A stretch of DNA of 39,783 bases, from the IMG/VR virus record IMGVR_UViG_3300048927_000180, positions 1 through 39,783 of that record; one strand, 5' to 3'. Position 1 is the first letter of the stretch. Each line of letters begins with the position of its first letter. The position numbers were made by a program, and so were the translations under genes. The notes under the pieces are model-generated. The model was not told the DNA's origin. It saw only the letters and a list, made by a program, of their open reading frames with translations, and searched no databases. This DNA is from a virus. Shown piece by piece: positions 13,147-19,665 of the stretch.

Positions 13147-14600
13147 ACGCCCATTTCACCCCAGACGCGCGCCTGATGGACGGGATTACCGAAGACGACA
13201 TCTTCGCCGCTGAAGAGGGAATCCTCGCCAGCATCCTCAACAAGAACGAATTGCTCGGCCAATGCGGGCTAGAGCCGTCCGACTTCTCCGAGGAGCTTCA
13301 CCGCACGATCTTCGCATCCATCCAGCAGCTTTGCGCCGGCCATCAGATCGCGGATGCTTCGACGATCAAGCCGTTCATGCCGAGGGTATGGCAAGGCCTT
13401 GATATCTCCCCGGCGGAATATCTCAACCGCCTGCAGAAAGCCGGCTTTTACACCATCCAGCAAGACCATGAGGGCAGGCTGCAGCTCGTCAAGGGCGCGG
13501 CCATGTCTCGCCAGCTTGCTCGAGAGGCCGAATTCATAGCCGCGCTTGCGAAGGAAGGACATTCGCTCCTCACCCTTGGGGATGAAATCGAGGGCGTTGA
13601 AAAGCGCCTGAAGGAATTGCAGGGCAGGTTCTCCGAGACCCGAGCCATCAAAGCACCCGGCTCGTCCTATCTGGCGGCCTTCCAGGCGTCCTCCAAGCGC
13701 GATGGTGTCATTGGAGTACCCATTGCCCTGCCTGAGATAGCGAAGGTGCTCTCAGAGCCTGTATTCGAAGCAGGGAACCTCTACGGCCTGCTGTCGTCGA
13801 GTGGAGAGGGAAAAACGAGCCTCACGGTTCAGCTCATCCTCCACGCCATCAAGGAAGGCCACCCGGTTCTCTTCTTCTCATACGACGAGTCCTCAGTGCA
13901 GATCATCCGCCGCATGATCGCCATGGAATACGGGATCGAAATGCGCCAGCAGCGCGACCCAATGCGCATGATGAGCGAACGGGAACGCGACCAGTGCGTC
14001 GCCTTTGCCTCTTGGATCGATCAGCAGTTCTTCGAGGTCATCCGCTGCCAGCGGGAAGGGATCGAGCAGCTCATCGCCTACGCCCGTCGCTTCGTGAAGA
14101 AGGTACGCAAGGCTGGCTGCAAGAAGACACCGCTCGTCGTGCTCGATCACGTCGGCAAGGTGAAGCCAAGAGACCCGAAGCTCTCGGCCGACCGCATCAG
14201 CGGCGACATCACGGTAGAGGCCAAGTCCTGCGCTGATGAAACGGGATCTGCCTGGCTGGCTCTGAACCAGAGAAACGGTTTCGGCGACAAGCGTGACAAC
14301 CCGCGGCCGATCGCTGCCGACCTCTACGGCGGCACTGGGGCCCGAGCCGATTATGATGCGGTTCTCTACCTCTATTCCGCCGAGAAATACAAAGCCGAGC
14401 GGGTGAAGGTGGCCGCGTCTGATGCCGATTGGAAGAAGATCAACCGTGTTTTCGGCTCCGACATCGAGGGAATTCGCGAGCTGGGCGCAATCAAGGTTCG
14501 CTTCGGAGATCCCACCATCACGGAGACGGTGAAATTTGAGCCCCGGTATGCCCGGTATGGTTCCAATGCGCCAGCGCGCCCAGCGGAGTTGGATTTCTGA
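13143..14600 (+). CDS. DnaB-like replicative helicase
   Basis: 485 residues starting MNAHFTPDARLM. The ATG at 13143 overlaps the RuvC-like stop; a longer open frame upstream is only a shadow of that gene. Residues 20-110 resemble the DnaB N-terminal domain (EEGILASILNKNELLGQ...FSEELHRTIFASIQQL). The RecA-like ATPase core has Walker A SSSGEGKTS (about 218-226), PVLFFSYDES, Walker B PLVVLDHVGKV (about 330-340) and ALNQRNGFGDKR...LYGGTGARADYDAVLYLY. It unwinds the phage replication fork. No helicase loader or primase was recognised, so primase may come from the host. Confidence 0.9.
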   Translation: MNAHFTPDARLMDGITEDDIFAAEEGILASILNKNELLGQCGLEPSDFSEELHRTIFASIQQLCAGHQIADASTIKPFMPRVWQGLDISPAEYLNRLQKAGFYTIQQDHEGRLQLVKGAAMSRQLAREAEFIAALAKEGHSLLTLGDEIEGVEKRLKELQGRFSETRAIKAPGSSYLAAFQASSKRDGVIGVPIALPEIAKVLSEPVFEAGNLYGLLSSSGEGKTSLTVQLILHAIKEGHPVLFFSYDESSVQIIRRMIAMEYGIEMRQQRDPMRMMSERERDQCVAFASWIDQQFFEVIRCQREGIEQLIAYARRFVKKVRKAGCKKTPLVVLDHVGKVKPRDPKLSADRISGDITVEAKSCADETGSAWLALNQRNGFGDKRDNPRPIAADLYGGTGARADYDAVLYLYSAEKYKAERVKVAASDADWKKINRVFGSDIEGIRELGAIKVRFGDPTITETVKFEPRYARYGSNAPARPAELDF

Positions 14601-15649
14601 TGGAAGTTCTCGATCTCTTCAGCGCTGCGGCGGGTGGCTGGTCTCTCGGCATGCACCGTGCTGGCTTCAAGACCATAGCCGCCTGCGAGTTCGTCGACTG
14701 GCGCCGCGCACTCTACCAGGAAAACAATCCAGGGGTTCTCATCTATGACGATGTCCGCACGCTCACAGCAGATCAGCTTGTTCGAGATCTTGGGCGACTT
14801 CCATCCGTCATCGTTGGAAGCCCGCCCTGTCAGGACATCAGCAGCGCCAACACCAAGGGCAAAGGCGTCGAAGGCGAGCGGAGCGGCCTCTATTTCGAAG
14901 CCGTCCGCATCATCGGAGAGTGCCGCCCTCGTTGGTTCGCTCTTGAAAACAGCTCTAATCTCAGAACTCGGGGCGCTGACGCCGTCCTCGCTGCACTGGA
15001 AGCACTCGGCTACGCCTGCTGGTCGTTTGTGGTGCGTGCTGGCGACATCGGAGCCAACCATGAGCGCCCTCGATGCTGGATTATCGGTTGCGATGTCGAG
15101 CAAGCTACCAACACCGATGGCATCGGATGGAATGAAGGATGGAGCCGGGGGAGGAGCGGGATCGACATATCCATTCCGAATGATCCTCTCGACGCCCAGG
15201 GCATCGGACATGAAGGCGGGAGGCCACGGCGCGCCGGGGAGAACCGGAACGGTGCGCCATATGTTGCACGAATCCTACCTGCCGACGCCGAGAGCTTCGG
15301 AAGCGCACCACGGGCCGGATATGACCTCGCACAGCCCCAACATCAAAGCGCGGATGCAAAACGACGACCCGCGGTGGTCGGGAGCGAGGGCGCTTGCGGA
15401 TATCCTTCAGAGCCATGGTCTGAGTGGAACCACGGCATTGCCGGTCACTTACGGATGGATGATGGGCTTTCCGCCTGGTTGGCTGGCACGCGCGTTGCGC
15501 TCGGCACTCCAAAAGGGACATGTGCGGCAAGTCTCATCGTCGAAGCGTTCGGTGACGCCGTCGTCCCCCAAATCCCCGAGGCAATAGGCCTCGCAATCCT
15601 CCGTACAGAACGAGCGCTGGCCGCGATTTATGGAAAGGCAGCAGCATGA
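14600..15649 (+). CDS. dcm: DNA C5-cytosine methyltransferase
   Basis: 349 residues. Motif I is DLFSAAAGGWSLGM (SAM site); motif IV is VGSPPCQDISSAN with the catalytic Cys (C77); motif VI is ALENSSN (catalytic Glu 116); motif VIII is NHERPRCWII; and motif X is FGDAVVPQIPEAIGLAI at the end. Between VIII and X the chain is Gly/Arg/Ala-rich and low in structure, which is the target-recognition region. It transfers a methyl group from SAM to cytosine C5, probably protecting phage DNA from host restriction; no paired endonuclease is seen. The start shares one base with the helicase stop. A second long frame is nested in its 3' four fifths. Confidence 0.9.
   Translation: MEVLDLFSAAAGGWSLGMHRAGFKTIAACEFVDWRRALYQENNPGVLIYDDVRTLTADQLVRDLGRLPSVIVGSPPCQDISSANTKGKGVEGERSGLYFEAVRIIGECRPRWFALENSSNLRTRGADAVLAALEALGYACWSFVVRAGDIGANHERPRCWIIGCDVEQATNTDGIGWNEGWSRGRSGIDISIPNDPLDAQGIGHEGGRPRRAGENRNGAPYVARILPADAESFGSAPRAGYDLAQPQHQSADAKRRPAVVGSEGACGYPSEPWSEWNHGIAGHLRMDDGLSAWLAGTRVALGTPKGTCAASLIVEAFGDAVVPQIPEAIGLAILRTERALAAIYGKAAA
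14745..15587 (+). CDS. Nested overlapping gene inside the methyltransferase
   Basis: A 280-codon open frame, offset by +1 from the methyltransferase and contained wholly within it. Its translation contains motifs I recognise from phage proteins usually found beside cytosine methyltransferases. These are SLHWKHSATPAGRLWCVLATSEP (residues about 82-104), repeated LPTPxASD-type stretches (KLPTPMASDG, LSTPRASDMK, LPTPRASEAH) with GRTGTVRHML, and a C-terminal TYGWMMGFPPGWL. These positions sit over the weakly conserved recognition region of the host gene. AGGGG lies 11 nt before ATG 14745; ATG 14751 is an alternative. Function unknown, possibly linked to the methyltransferase. It may be a genuine overprinted gene, or a frame left by an ancestral fusion. 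Confidence 0.6.
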   Translation: MTMSARSQQISLFEILGDFHPSSLEARPVRTSAAPTPRAKASKASGAASISKPSASSESAALVGSLLKTALISELGALTPSSLHWKHSATPAGRLWCVLATSEPTMSALDAGLSVAMSSKLPTPMASDGMKDGAGGGAGSTYPFRMILSTPRASDMKAGGHGAPGRTGTVRHMLHESYLPTPRASEAHHGPDMTSHSPNIKARMQNDDPRWSGARALADILQSHGLSGTTALPVTYGWMMGFPPGWLARALRSALQKGHVRQVSSSKRSVTPSSPKSPRQ

Positions 15650-15942
15650 GCAACCGTTTCGATGTAGGCGCGATCAAAACCCCTGCAGGTTTCGTGGCCT
15701 ATTACCGCCAGGTCCACCGCTCCACCAACTTCATCCTTCGCGATGGAAAGCGCGACATCATCTTCTCGACGAAGGAAGAGGCGGAGAAGGCGGCGCTTCA
15801 GGCTTTCCTCGAATACCTCAACACGCCGATCGTCGCGGAATCCATGACGGGCCCGACCACGAAGCGCGCGGCAGCGAGGAAAACCGCCGAGGCCATATTC
15901 CGAAAGGGCAAACGCATTCCGATCGAGAGGGCAACAGCATGA
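15646..15942 (+). CDS. Hypothetical early protein (98 aa)
   Basis: 98 residues starting MSNRFDVGAIKTPAGFVAYYRQVHRSTNF. It has a beta-strand-rich first half and a helical, basic second half (EEAEKAALQAFLEYLN..., TTKRAAARKTAEAIFRKGKR). Both ends overlap neighbours as ATGA, so it is part of the coupled replication/modification block. The basic C-terminus suggests nucleic-acid contact. Not recognised as a known family. Confidence 0.72.
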   Translation: MSNRFDVGAIKTPAGFVAYYRQVHRSTNFILRDGKRDIIFSTKEEAEKAALQAFLEYLNTPIVAESMTGPTTKRAAARKTAEAIFRKGKRIPIERATA

Positions 15943-16724
15943 ACGTCTCAGCCCGCCATTACGCCACAGGCGCCGAGATCATCGCCAGCGCGCACGCCAT
16001 CAGACAGCGCCTCATGGCCCCGAAGAACGCTTTCAAGCCGTCCAAGCCTCAACTTGCCTTGGTGACAGTCAACCTCGCTGCTGAGCCTCCTCTGTGGCAA
16101 AGACAGGACATCCACTTCGACGAGCACGTCAAGGCATGGCAATGGAACTTCACTTCCAGCCACGCCAACAAGGCGAAAGCCTACATTGTCGCCAGATGCG
16201 TTCAGATCGGCGTTGATTTCAACGAAATCATGGGCAGATCGCATCAGCGCCATATCGCAGGGCCTCGGCAGTTGCTCATGTACGAGCTGAAAACCAAGTT
16301 TGGCCTGTCCTACCCACGCATCGGCAAGGAATTCAACCGCGATTCATCTACTGCCGTGCATGCGGTTCAGAACATAGCCAAGCGCCGCGGCGAGCAGACG
16401 CCGGAATGCTTGACTGCTGAAGTGAAGCTGCTCACCGATCACGTTCTAAAAGCAGCCGTCCGAAAGGAATACCAGCAAGGCGCGTCGATCTCTGATCTCA
16501 ATCTAAAATACAACCTCTCCACTCGCGCCATCTCGGCTGTGATCAAGCTGGAGAACTGGGTTAGGGATTATCGCGGAGACAAGCCGCCCAGGTTCCGGCA
16601 GGTGAAGGTCAATCTCGCTATGCTTCGCAGCGAATACCAAGATGGATACCCGCTGAAGCGCCTTGCTGAGCGACACGGAATATCCAGCCGCACGATCGCT
16701 CGCATGGCAGTGGCTCACGGATAG
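15939..16724 (+). CDS. DnaA domain IV-containing replication initiator-like protein
   Basis: 261 residues. Residues about 92-148 (VDFNEIMGRSHQRHIAGPRQLLMYELKTKFGLSYPRIGKEF, then RDSSTAVHAVQNIAKR) match DnaA domain IV closely: the basic loop, the PRQ/MY helix and the S-TAVHA signature that contacts the DnaA box. There is no AAA+ domain, so this is a stand-alone binding domain. Two further HTH-like units follow: DLNLKYNLSTRAISAVI (about 187-203) and KRLAERHGISSRTIARMAV (about 240-258). Next to helicase and resolvase genes, it is a good candidate for the origin-binding or host-DnaA-competing protein. Starting at 15939 gives an ATGA overlap; the frame is open upstream but that is shadow. Confidence 0.87.
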   Translation: MNVSARHYATGAEIIASAHAIRQRLMAPKNAFKPSKPQLALVTVNLAAEPPLWQRQDIHFDEHVKAWQWNFTSSHANKAKAYIVARCVQIGVDFNEIMGRSHQRHIAGPRQLLMYELKTKFGLSYPRIGKEFNRDSSTAVHAVQNIAKRRGEQTPECLTAEVKLLTDHVLKAAVRKEYQQGASISDLNLKYNLSTRAISAVIKLENWVRDYRGDKPPRFRQVKVNLAMLRSEYQDGYPLKRLAERHGISSRTIARMAVAHG

Positions 16725-16740
16725 GAGAGGCCTTAGACAT

Positions 16741-17160
16741 ATGATCGACCAGCGCGTGATAGCACTCTGCAGCGAGTTCGGGATCGAAGTCATCGAAAGC
16801 ACCTCCTATCCCAAGCTCGGCCAGACACGCGCACATGGCACGATAAGGAACATGATAGACACCTTGGGGGAGGGACATGCTCGAATGGTCCTGATGACCC
16901 TTGCAGAGACCGCCAACAACAAGTGTCTCCTCGACGAGGTTGGCCTGTGGATGGCGTCGGACATGGTGAAGCGGTTCTCCCCCGAAATTGAGAAGGACGC
17001 CTCTCTGTGGCTCAATACGTGGGATCGGTTGCCGATCGGGTTCCTACAGTCGAGAGCCCACGAGCTGAGAGGCGCTGTGAAGCCGAGATTTGCCCTTGGG
17101 GGCATGGTATATCTGATGCTGCGGCAGGTTTACGGGCAGCCCGAGATGGTGGAGATGTGA
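16741..17160 (+). CDS. Hypothetical early protein (139 aa)
   Basis: 139 residues starting MIDQRVIALCSEFGIEV, with GGAGAGG upstream. It is largely helical, with hydrophobic and Trp-containing segments (LGEGHARMVLMTLAETANNKCLLDEVGLWMASDMVKRF; LWLNTWDRLPIGFLQSRAHELRG). The C-terminus ALGGMVYLMLRQVYG is helical but not convincingly a membrane segment. Similar proteins occur beside DnaA-like genes in rhizobial phages to my knowledge, but I cannot name the family. It is separated from the DnaA-like gene by 16 bp and from the next gene by 2 bp. Confidence 0.7.
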   Translation: MIDQRVIALCSEFGIEVIESTSYPKLGQTRAHGTIRNMIDTLGEGHARMVLMTLAETANNKCLLDEVGLWMASDMVKRFSPEIEKDASLWLNTWDRLPIGFLQSRAHELRGAVKPRFALGGMVYLMLRQVYGQPEMVEM

Positions 17161-17162
17161 AG

Positions 17163-17795
17163 ATGTTGCACAAGGAAATAGCCGAACTGTTCATCCACGC
17201 GGCCGAGGTGGACAGACGCTTGCCCGATACGGCTCGACCGGCACGGCTAAAAGCCCAGAGCCTTCCCTACGTTCATGACTATCTCGATCAGGCAGGGTGG
17301 GGCGGGCAACGCTACGAGGAAGAGCGTTTGGCGTTCTGGGAAGCTAGATCCATCCGCCTACAGACGAGCGATGTAGCCGACTGGGAGAAGGCGAACGATC
17401 TCATCATCCATGTGCAGCGAGAGCGAGACCGGCGCTGCCTATGGGCTTGGGCCTCATCGAAGGCTGGAGGGATGTCCTTCAGCAAGTGGTGCAAGAGCCG
17501 CGAACACATCCACAGGAACTATGCAAAGCAGTGCGCGGAGCGGGCAATTCATCAAATAGAGGAATATTTCATTCGAAACGCATCAATCGATGTGATGGGA
17601 GGCGGTTTCGCCACCTTGCAGACCGAGCCTCAAATCAGCGATATTCCGGTCATCATCGAAGAAGCGCGTCGTTGGGCATGGATGGCCCCCGGAGCCTTCG
17701 TCGAAGCTGCAGATATAGAAGCCAGAGACTTCTCCTGGGCCGAGACGCAGAACGAGCGCAGGCGCCAGAGACTGGCAAGGCAGAAAGCAGCATAG
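17163..17795 (+). CDS. DUF6362-like protein at the end of the early-right operon
   Basis: 210 residues starting MLHKEIAELFIHAAEVDRRLPDTARP two bases after the previous stop. The pattern EAxxVDRRLPDTARPARLKAQSLPYVHDYLD, followed by ADWEKANDLIIHVQRERDRRCLWAWASSKAGGMSFSKWCKSREHIHRNYAKQCAERAIHQIEEYF, resembles the DUF6362-type family of phage proteins with a C-terminal helix-turn-helix-like region. It is the last gene before the structured 17796-18126 region and the late genes. That is the position of antiterminator Q or a late activator in lambdoid phages, so a late-regulator role is inferred from location. Confidence 0.7.
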   Translation: MLHKEIAELFIHAAEVDRRLPDTARPARLKAQSLPYVHDYLDQAGWGGQRYEEERLAFWEARSIRLQTSDVADWEKANDLIIHVQRERDRRCLWAWASSKAGGMSFSKWCKSREHIHRNYAKQCAERAIHQIEEYFIRNASIDVMGGGFATLQTEPQISDIPVIIEEARRWAWMAPGAFVEAADIEARDFSWAETQNERRRQRLARQKAA

Positions 17796-18126
17796 GCGAC
17801 GGCCGCCGAAGATAGCCGTAGTCGGTTAAGGGTGGCTGCAAAGTCCTCGTGAGAGCCTCGCCCGAAAGGGTCCGACTAGGGCAGAAACGTACCCGCCACG
17901 CCTCTCCACGATGCGCATCAGGTGGGTCTCTAATCGGGAAGGCGGGCAATAGCTCGTGAAGGTCGGGGTTCGTGCCTGGCCGTTCCTTCCCGGCGATATC
18001 GGGAAGCATCTTCGGTCGATGCCGAGCGCCCCTGACTGATACTCAGCTGGCGTGAGGATAGAGCTGCTAGCTAGGTGCTTCCCGACCACACAGCCCGCCC
18101 GGTTCGCCGAGGCGGGCTTTCTATTT
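17796..18126 (+). ncRNA. Structured intergenic RNA candidate / late leader
   Basis: A 330-bp gene-free region ending in a terminator. Perfect complementary pairs: TAGTCGG 17819-17825 with CCGACTA 17872-17878, enclosing a GAAA tetraloop hairpin CCC-GAAA-GGG at 17861-17870; stem A CGGGAAGG 17935-17942 with CCTTCCCG 17985-17992; stem B CTTCCCG 17986-17992 with CGGGAAG 18000-18006; and stem C TCGGGAAGC 17999-18007 with GCTTCCCGA 18077-18085. Stem B excludes both A and C, so two alternative folds exist. Inside C are the hairpins CTGA/TCAG (18032-18046) and CAGCT/AGCTG (18044-18066). Its location between the last early gene and the first late gene suggests a late-operon leader controlling termination. 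Confidence 0.55.
18093..18126 (+). terminator. Terminator before late genes
   Basis: GCCCGCC (18093-18099) and GGCGGGC (18111-18117) with an 11-nt loop, followed by TTTCTATTT. It is a classical intrinsic terminator. It stands 10 bp before the ribosome site of the first late gene, so late expression must read through it or start within the hairpin region. Confidence 0.8.
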
Positions 18127-18136
18127 GGAGAGAGCG

Positions 18137-18406
18137 ATGCATGTGAGCGAGCGCATCAACAAGCTGATCAGCGCTGCATCTACCGTGACGCTCTACAATC
18201 TGAATGGTGTTGGCAATCGAAAGGGCATCGAAGCGGGCCTCGCTTCTGCCCAGCAAGATCTCGCCGATTACGTGGAGACGCTTGAGGACAAGGTTGAAGG
18301 CCTCTCTTCCGACCTTGATAGTGCGATCGAGGTCGCCTTCAAGCGCGGCGCCACTGAGTGGACGCGCCTGAACTACCCCGAACATTACAAGCGCTTCACC
18401 GCCTAA
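18137..18406 (+). CDS. Hypothetical protein (89 aa), first gene after the leader
   Basis: 89 residues starting MHVSERINKLISAASTVTLYNLNG. ATG 18137 follows GGAGAG by four bases. The TTG at 18125 would put the ribosome site inside the gene and is rejected. The middle, GLASAQQDLADYVETLEDKVEGLSSDLDSAIEVAFKRGATEW, is a coiled coil ending in a segment common in small phage proteins (FKRGATEWTRLNYPEHY). It has no known function. It is the first gene beyond the late terminator. Confidence 0.72.
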   Translation: MHVSERINKLISAASTVTLYNLNGVGNRKGIEAGLASAQQDLADYVETLEDKVEGLSSDLDSAIEVAFKRGATEWTRLNYPEHYKRFTA

Positions 18407-18447
18407 CCCCTCCGCCACCCATGGGCGCGATACAATGGAGAACTGGG

Positions 18448-19023
18448 ATGAGTGAGGCGCAAGCCCCTGAGGTCGCGATCTACCGCCGGCCAATATTCCG
18501 CATGCCGTCGTGGCGGAGCATCAAGCGCCGCATTGGCGCCAAGCTCGTTCGGTGGGGTCTCGACCTTCAGCCGGAAGACAACCTCGTTGACCACGCCCGC
18601 AGAGAACTGCGTATCGCTGGATATTTCAAGGATGAAGGGCTTTATGGCGGCATGCTCGGCAACGCCGTTGTCGATATGCGGAAGATCTTTGCGATGGAGG
18701 GGCATTCTGGCATGTCGGCGTCAATCGCCACATCGCTGTTCGAGCGTGTCTCTCGCTTCGAGCCGTTGACGCCGCTGACAGGTGAAGAGGACGAGTGGGT
18801 CTATCACGATGGGTTCGGCGGCCCCGGTTACGCTCAGAACAAGCGCTGCTCTCACGTCTTCAAAGAGAATGGCGAGGCATACGACATCAACGGGCGCGTT
18901 TTCAGAGAACCCTCGGGCGCTTGCTACACGTCTCGCGATAGCCGAGTCCCGGTCACCTTCCCATACACGCCGACGACTGAGTATGTGGACGTGAAGCCGG
19001 ATGCTGGCGCCAACGAGGCATGA
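18448..19023 (+). CDS. Conserved phage hypothetical protein (191 aa)
   Basis: 191 residues starting MSEAQAPEVAIYRRPIFRMPSW. The ATG at 18448 has GGAG upstream; the frame is open from 18358. It has the conserved blocks of a widespread phage family: FAMEGHSGMSASIATSLFERVSRFEPLTPLTGEEDEWV, QNKRCSHVFKENGEAYDINGRVFREPSGACYTSRDSRVPVTFPYTP. These are usually called hypothetical and are found near packaging genes. No catalytic signature is known to me. Its stop overlaps the next small gene as ATGA. Confidence 0.85.
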   Translation: MSEAQAPEVAIYRRPIFRMPSWRSIKRRIGAKLVRWGLDLQPEDNLVDHARRELRIAGYFKDEGLYGGMLGNAVVDMRKIFAMEGHSGMSASIATSLFERVSRFEPLTPLTGEEDEWVYHDGFGGPGYAQNKRCSHVFKENGEAYDINGRVFREPSGACYTSRDSRVPVTFPYTPTTEYVDVKPDAGANEA

Positions 19024-19139
19024 CCCGCCCTCTGATCATCCTGGCCCTCATCCTCATAGGCGCCATCCTCCTCTCTTCTCTACTCCAGTCCTGCACTGCT
19101 CCTCAGGTGTGCAGGTACTGCTGGGTGGGTGGGGAGTAG
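19020..19139 (+). CDS. Small membrane or lipoprotein-like peptide (39 aa)
   Basis: 39 residues reading MTRPLIILALILIGAILLSS, then LLQSCTAPQVCRYCWVGGE. The ATG overlaps the preceding stop as ATGA. A strongly hydrophobic N-terminus (residues 4-22) is followed by LLQSC, a weak lipobox, and three more cysteines. It could be a membrane peptide or a tiny lipoprotein. It is too short for family assignment, but the coupling and the hydrophobic start argue for expression. Confidence 0.5.
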   Translation: MTRPLIILALILIGAILLSSLLQSCTAPQVCRYCWVGGE

Positions 19140-19166
19140 AACAAACACTCAAACACGGTAGGCCTG

Positions 19167-19379
19167 ATGGAAACTGTTGATGTTGAGCTTCGCGGCACCG
19201 TGAAGGTACCGGCCAAGTATGCTCCATTGATCGAGGCATTCTTTGCGGCATCGCCCGAGACATTCCAGGAGATAGCTAACGGCATCATCTCGTCCACTCG
19301 CATGGCTGCCGCAAAGGCTGGTTGTGAAGTTGATGACCTGATCGTTGCCGCGGTCAAGGAAGCTGCGAGCAATGGCTAA
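19167..19379 (+). CDS. Hypothetical protein upstream of terminase (70 aa)
   Basis: 70 residues, METVDVELRGTVKVPAKYAPLIEAFFAASPETFQEIANGIISSTRMAAAKAGCEVDDLIVAAVKEA, a beta strand followed by helices. Its stop lies inside the start of the small terminase gene (8-bp overlap). No known domain is recognised. It may be a packaging accessory protein by location. A weak ribosome site (GTAGG) lies 14 bp before the ATG. Confidence 0.7.
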   Translation: METVDVELRGTVKVPAKYAPLIEAFFAASPETFQEIANGIISSTRMAAAKAGCEVDDLIVAAVKEAASNG

Positions 19380-19665
19380 GGCCAAGGGTAGGCAAGCTGG
19401 ATTCCGGATGTCGGACGAGCACCGGGTTAAAATCCAGAACAGCAATATCCTCAATGCGTTGATCGAGCACGTCGAAGGTAAGCGCGAGATGAGCGCTACG
19501 CAGGTCACGGCCGGGGTGTCTCTGCTTCGCAAAGTGCTGCCTGACCTACAAACAACGCAGCACATCGGAGACCCGGAAAACCCGATCGAGCTTAACCACA
19601 CAGTCAAAGCCCGCGAGATGAGCGACGATGAACTTGCACGTATCGCCAAGCGCGGCAGCAAATGA
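19372..19665 (+). CDS. terS: Terminase small subunit-like protein
   Basis: 97 residues starting MAKAKGRQAGFRMSDEHRVKIQ. It contains the block NSNILNALIEHVEGKREMSATQVTAGVSLLRKVLPDLQTTQHIGDPENPIE, which is the usual pattern of small terminase subunits preceding P22-like and related large terminases. Small subunits recognise the packaging site and regulate the motor. The C-terminus ends MSDDELARIAKRGSK, a typical feature. The start overlaps the preceding gene by 8 bp and the gene overlaps the large terminase by 38 bp. Confidence 0.82.
   Translation: MAKAKGRQAGFRMSDEHRVKIQNSNILNALIEHVEGKREMSATQVTAGVSLLRKVLPDLQTTQHIGDPENPIELNHTVKAREMSDDELARIAKRGSK

Noticed and set aside
17961-17980. tRNA T-arm-like sequence in the late leader
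   Set aside because: GGTTCGTGCC resembles a T loop, but the flanking bases do not pair as a T stem and there is no acceptor stem.
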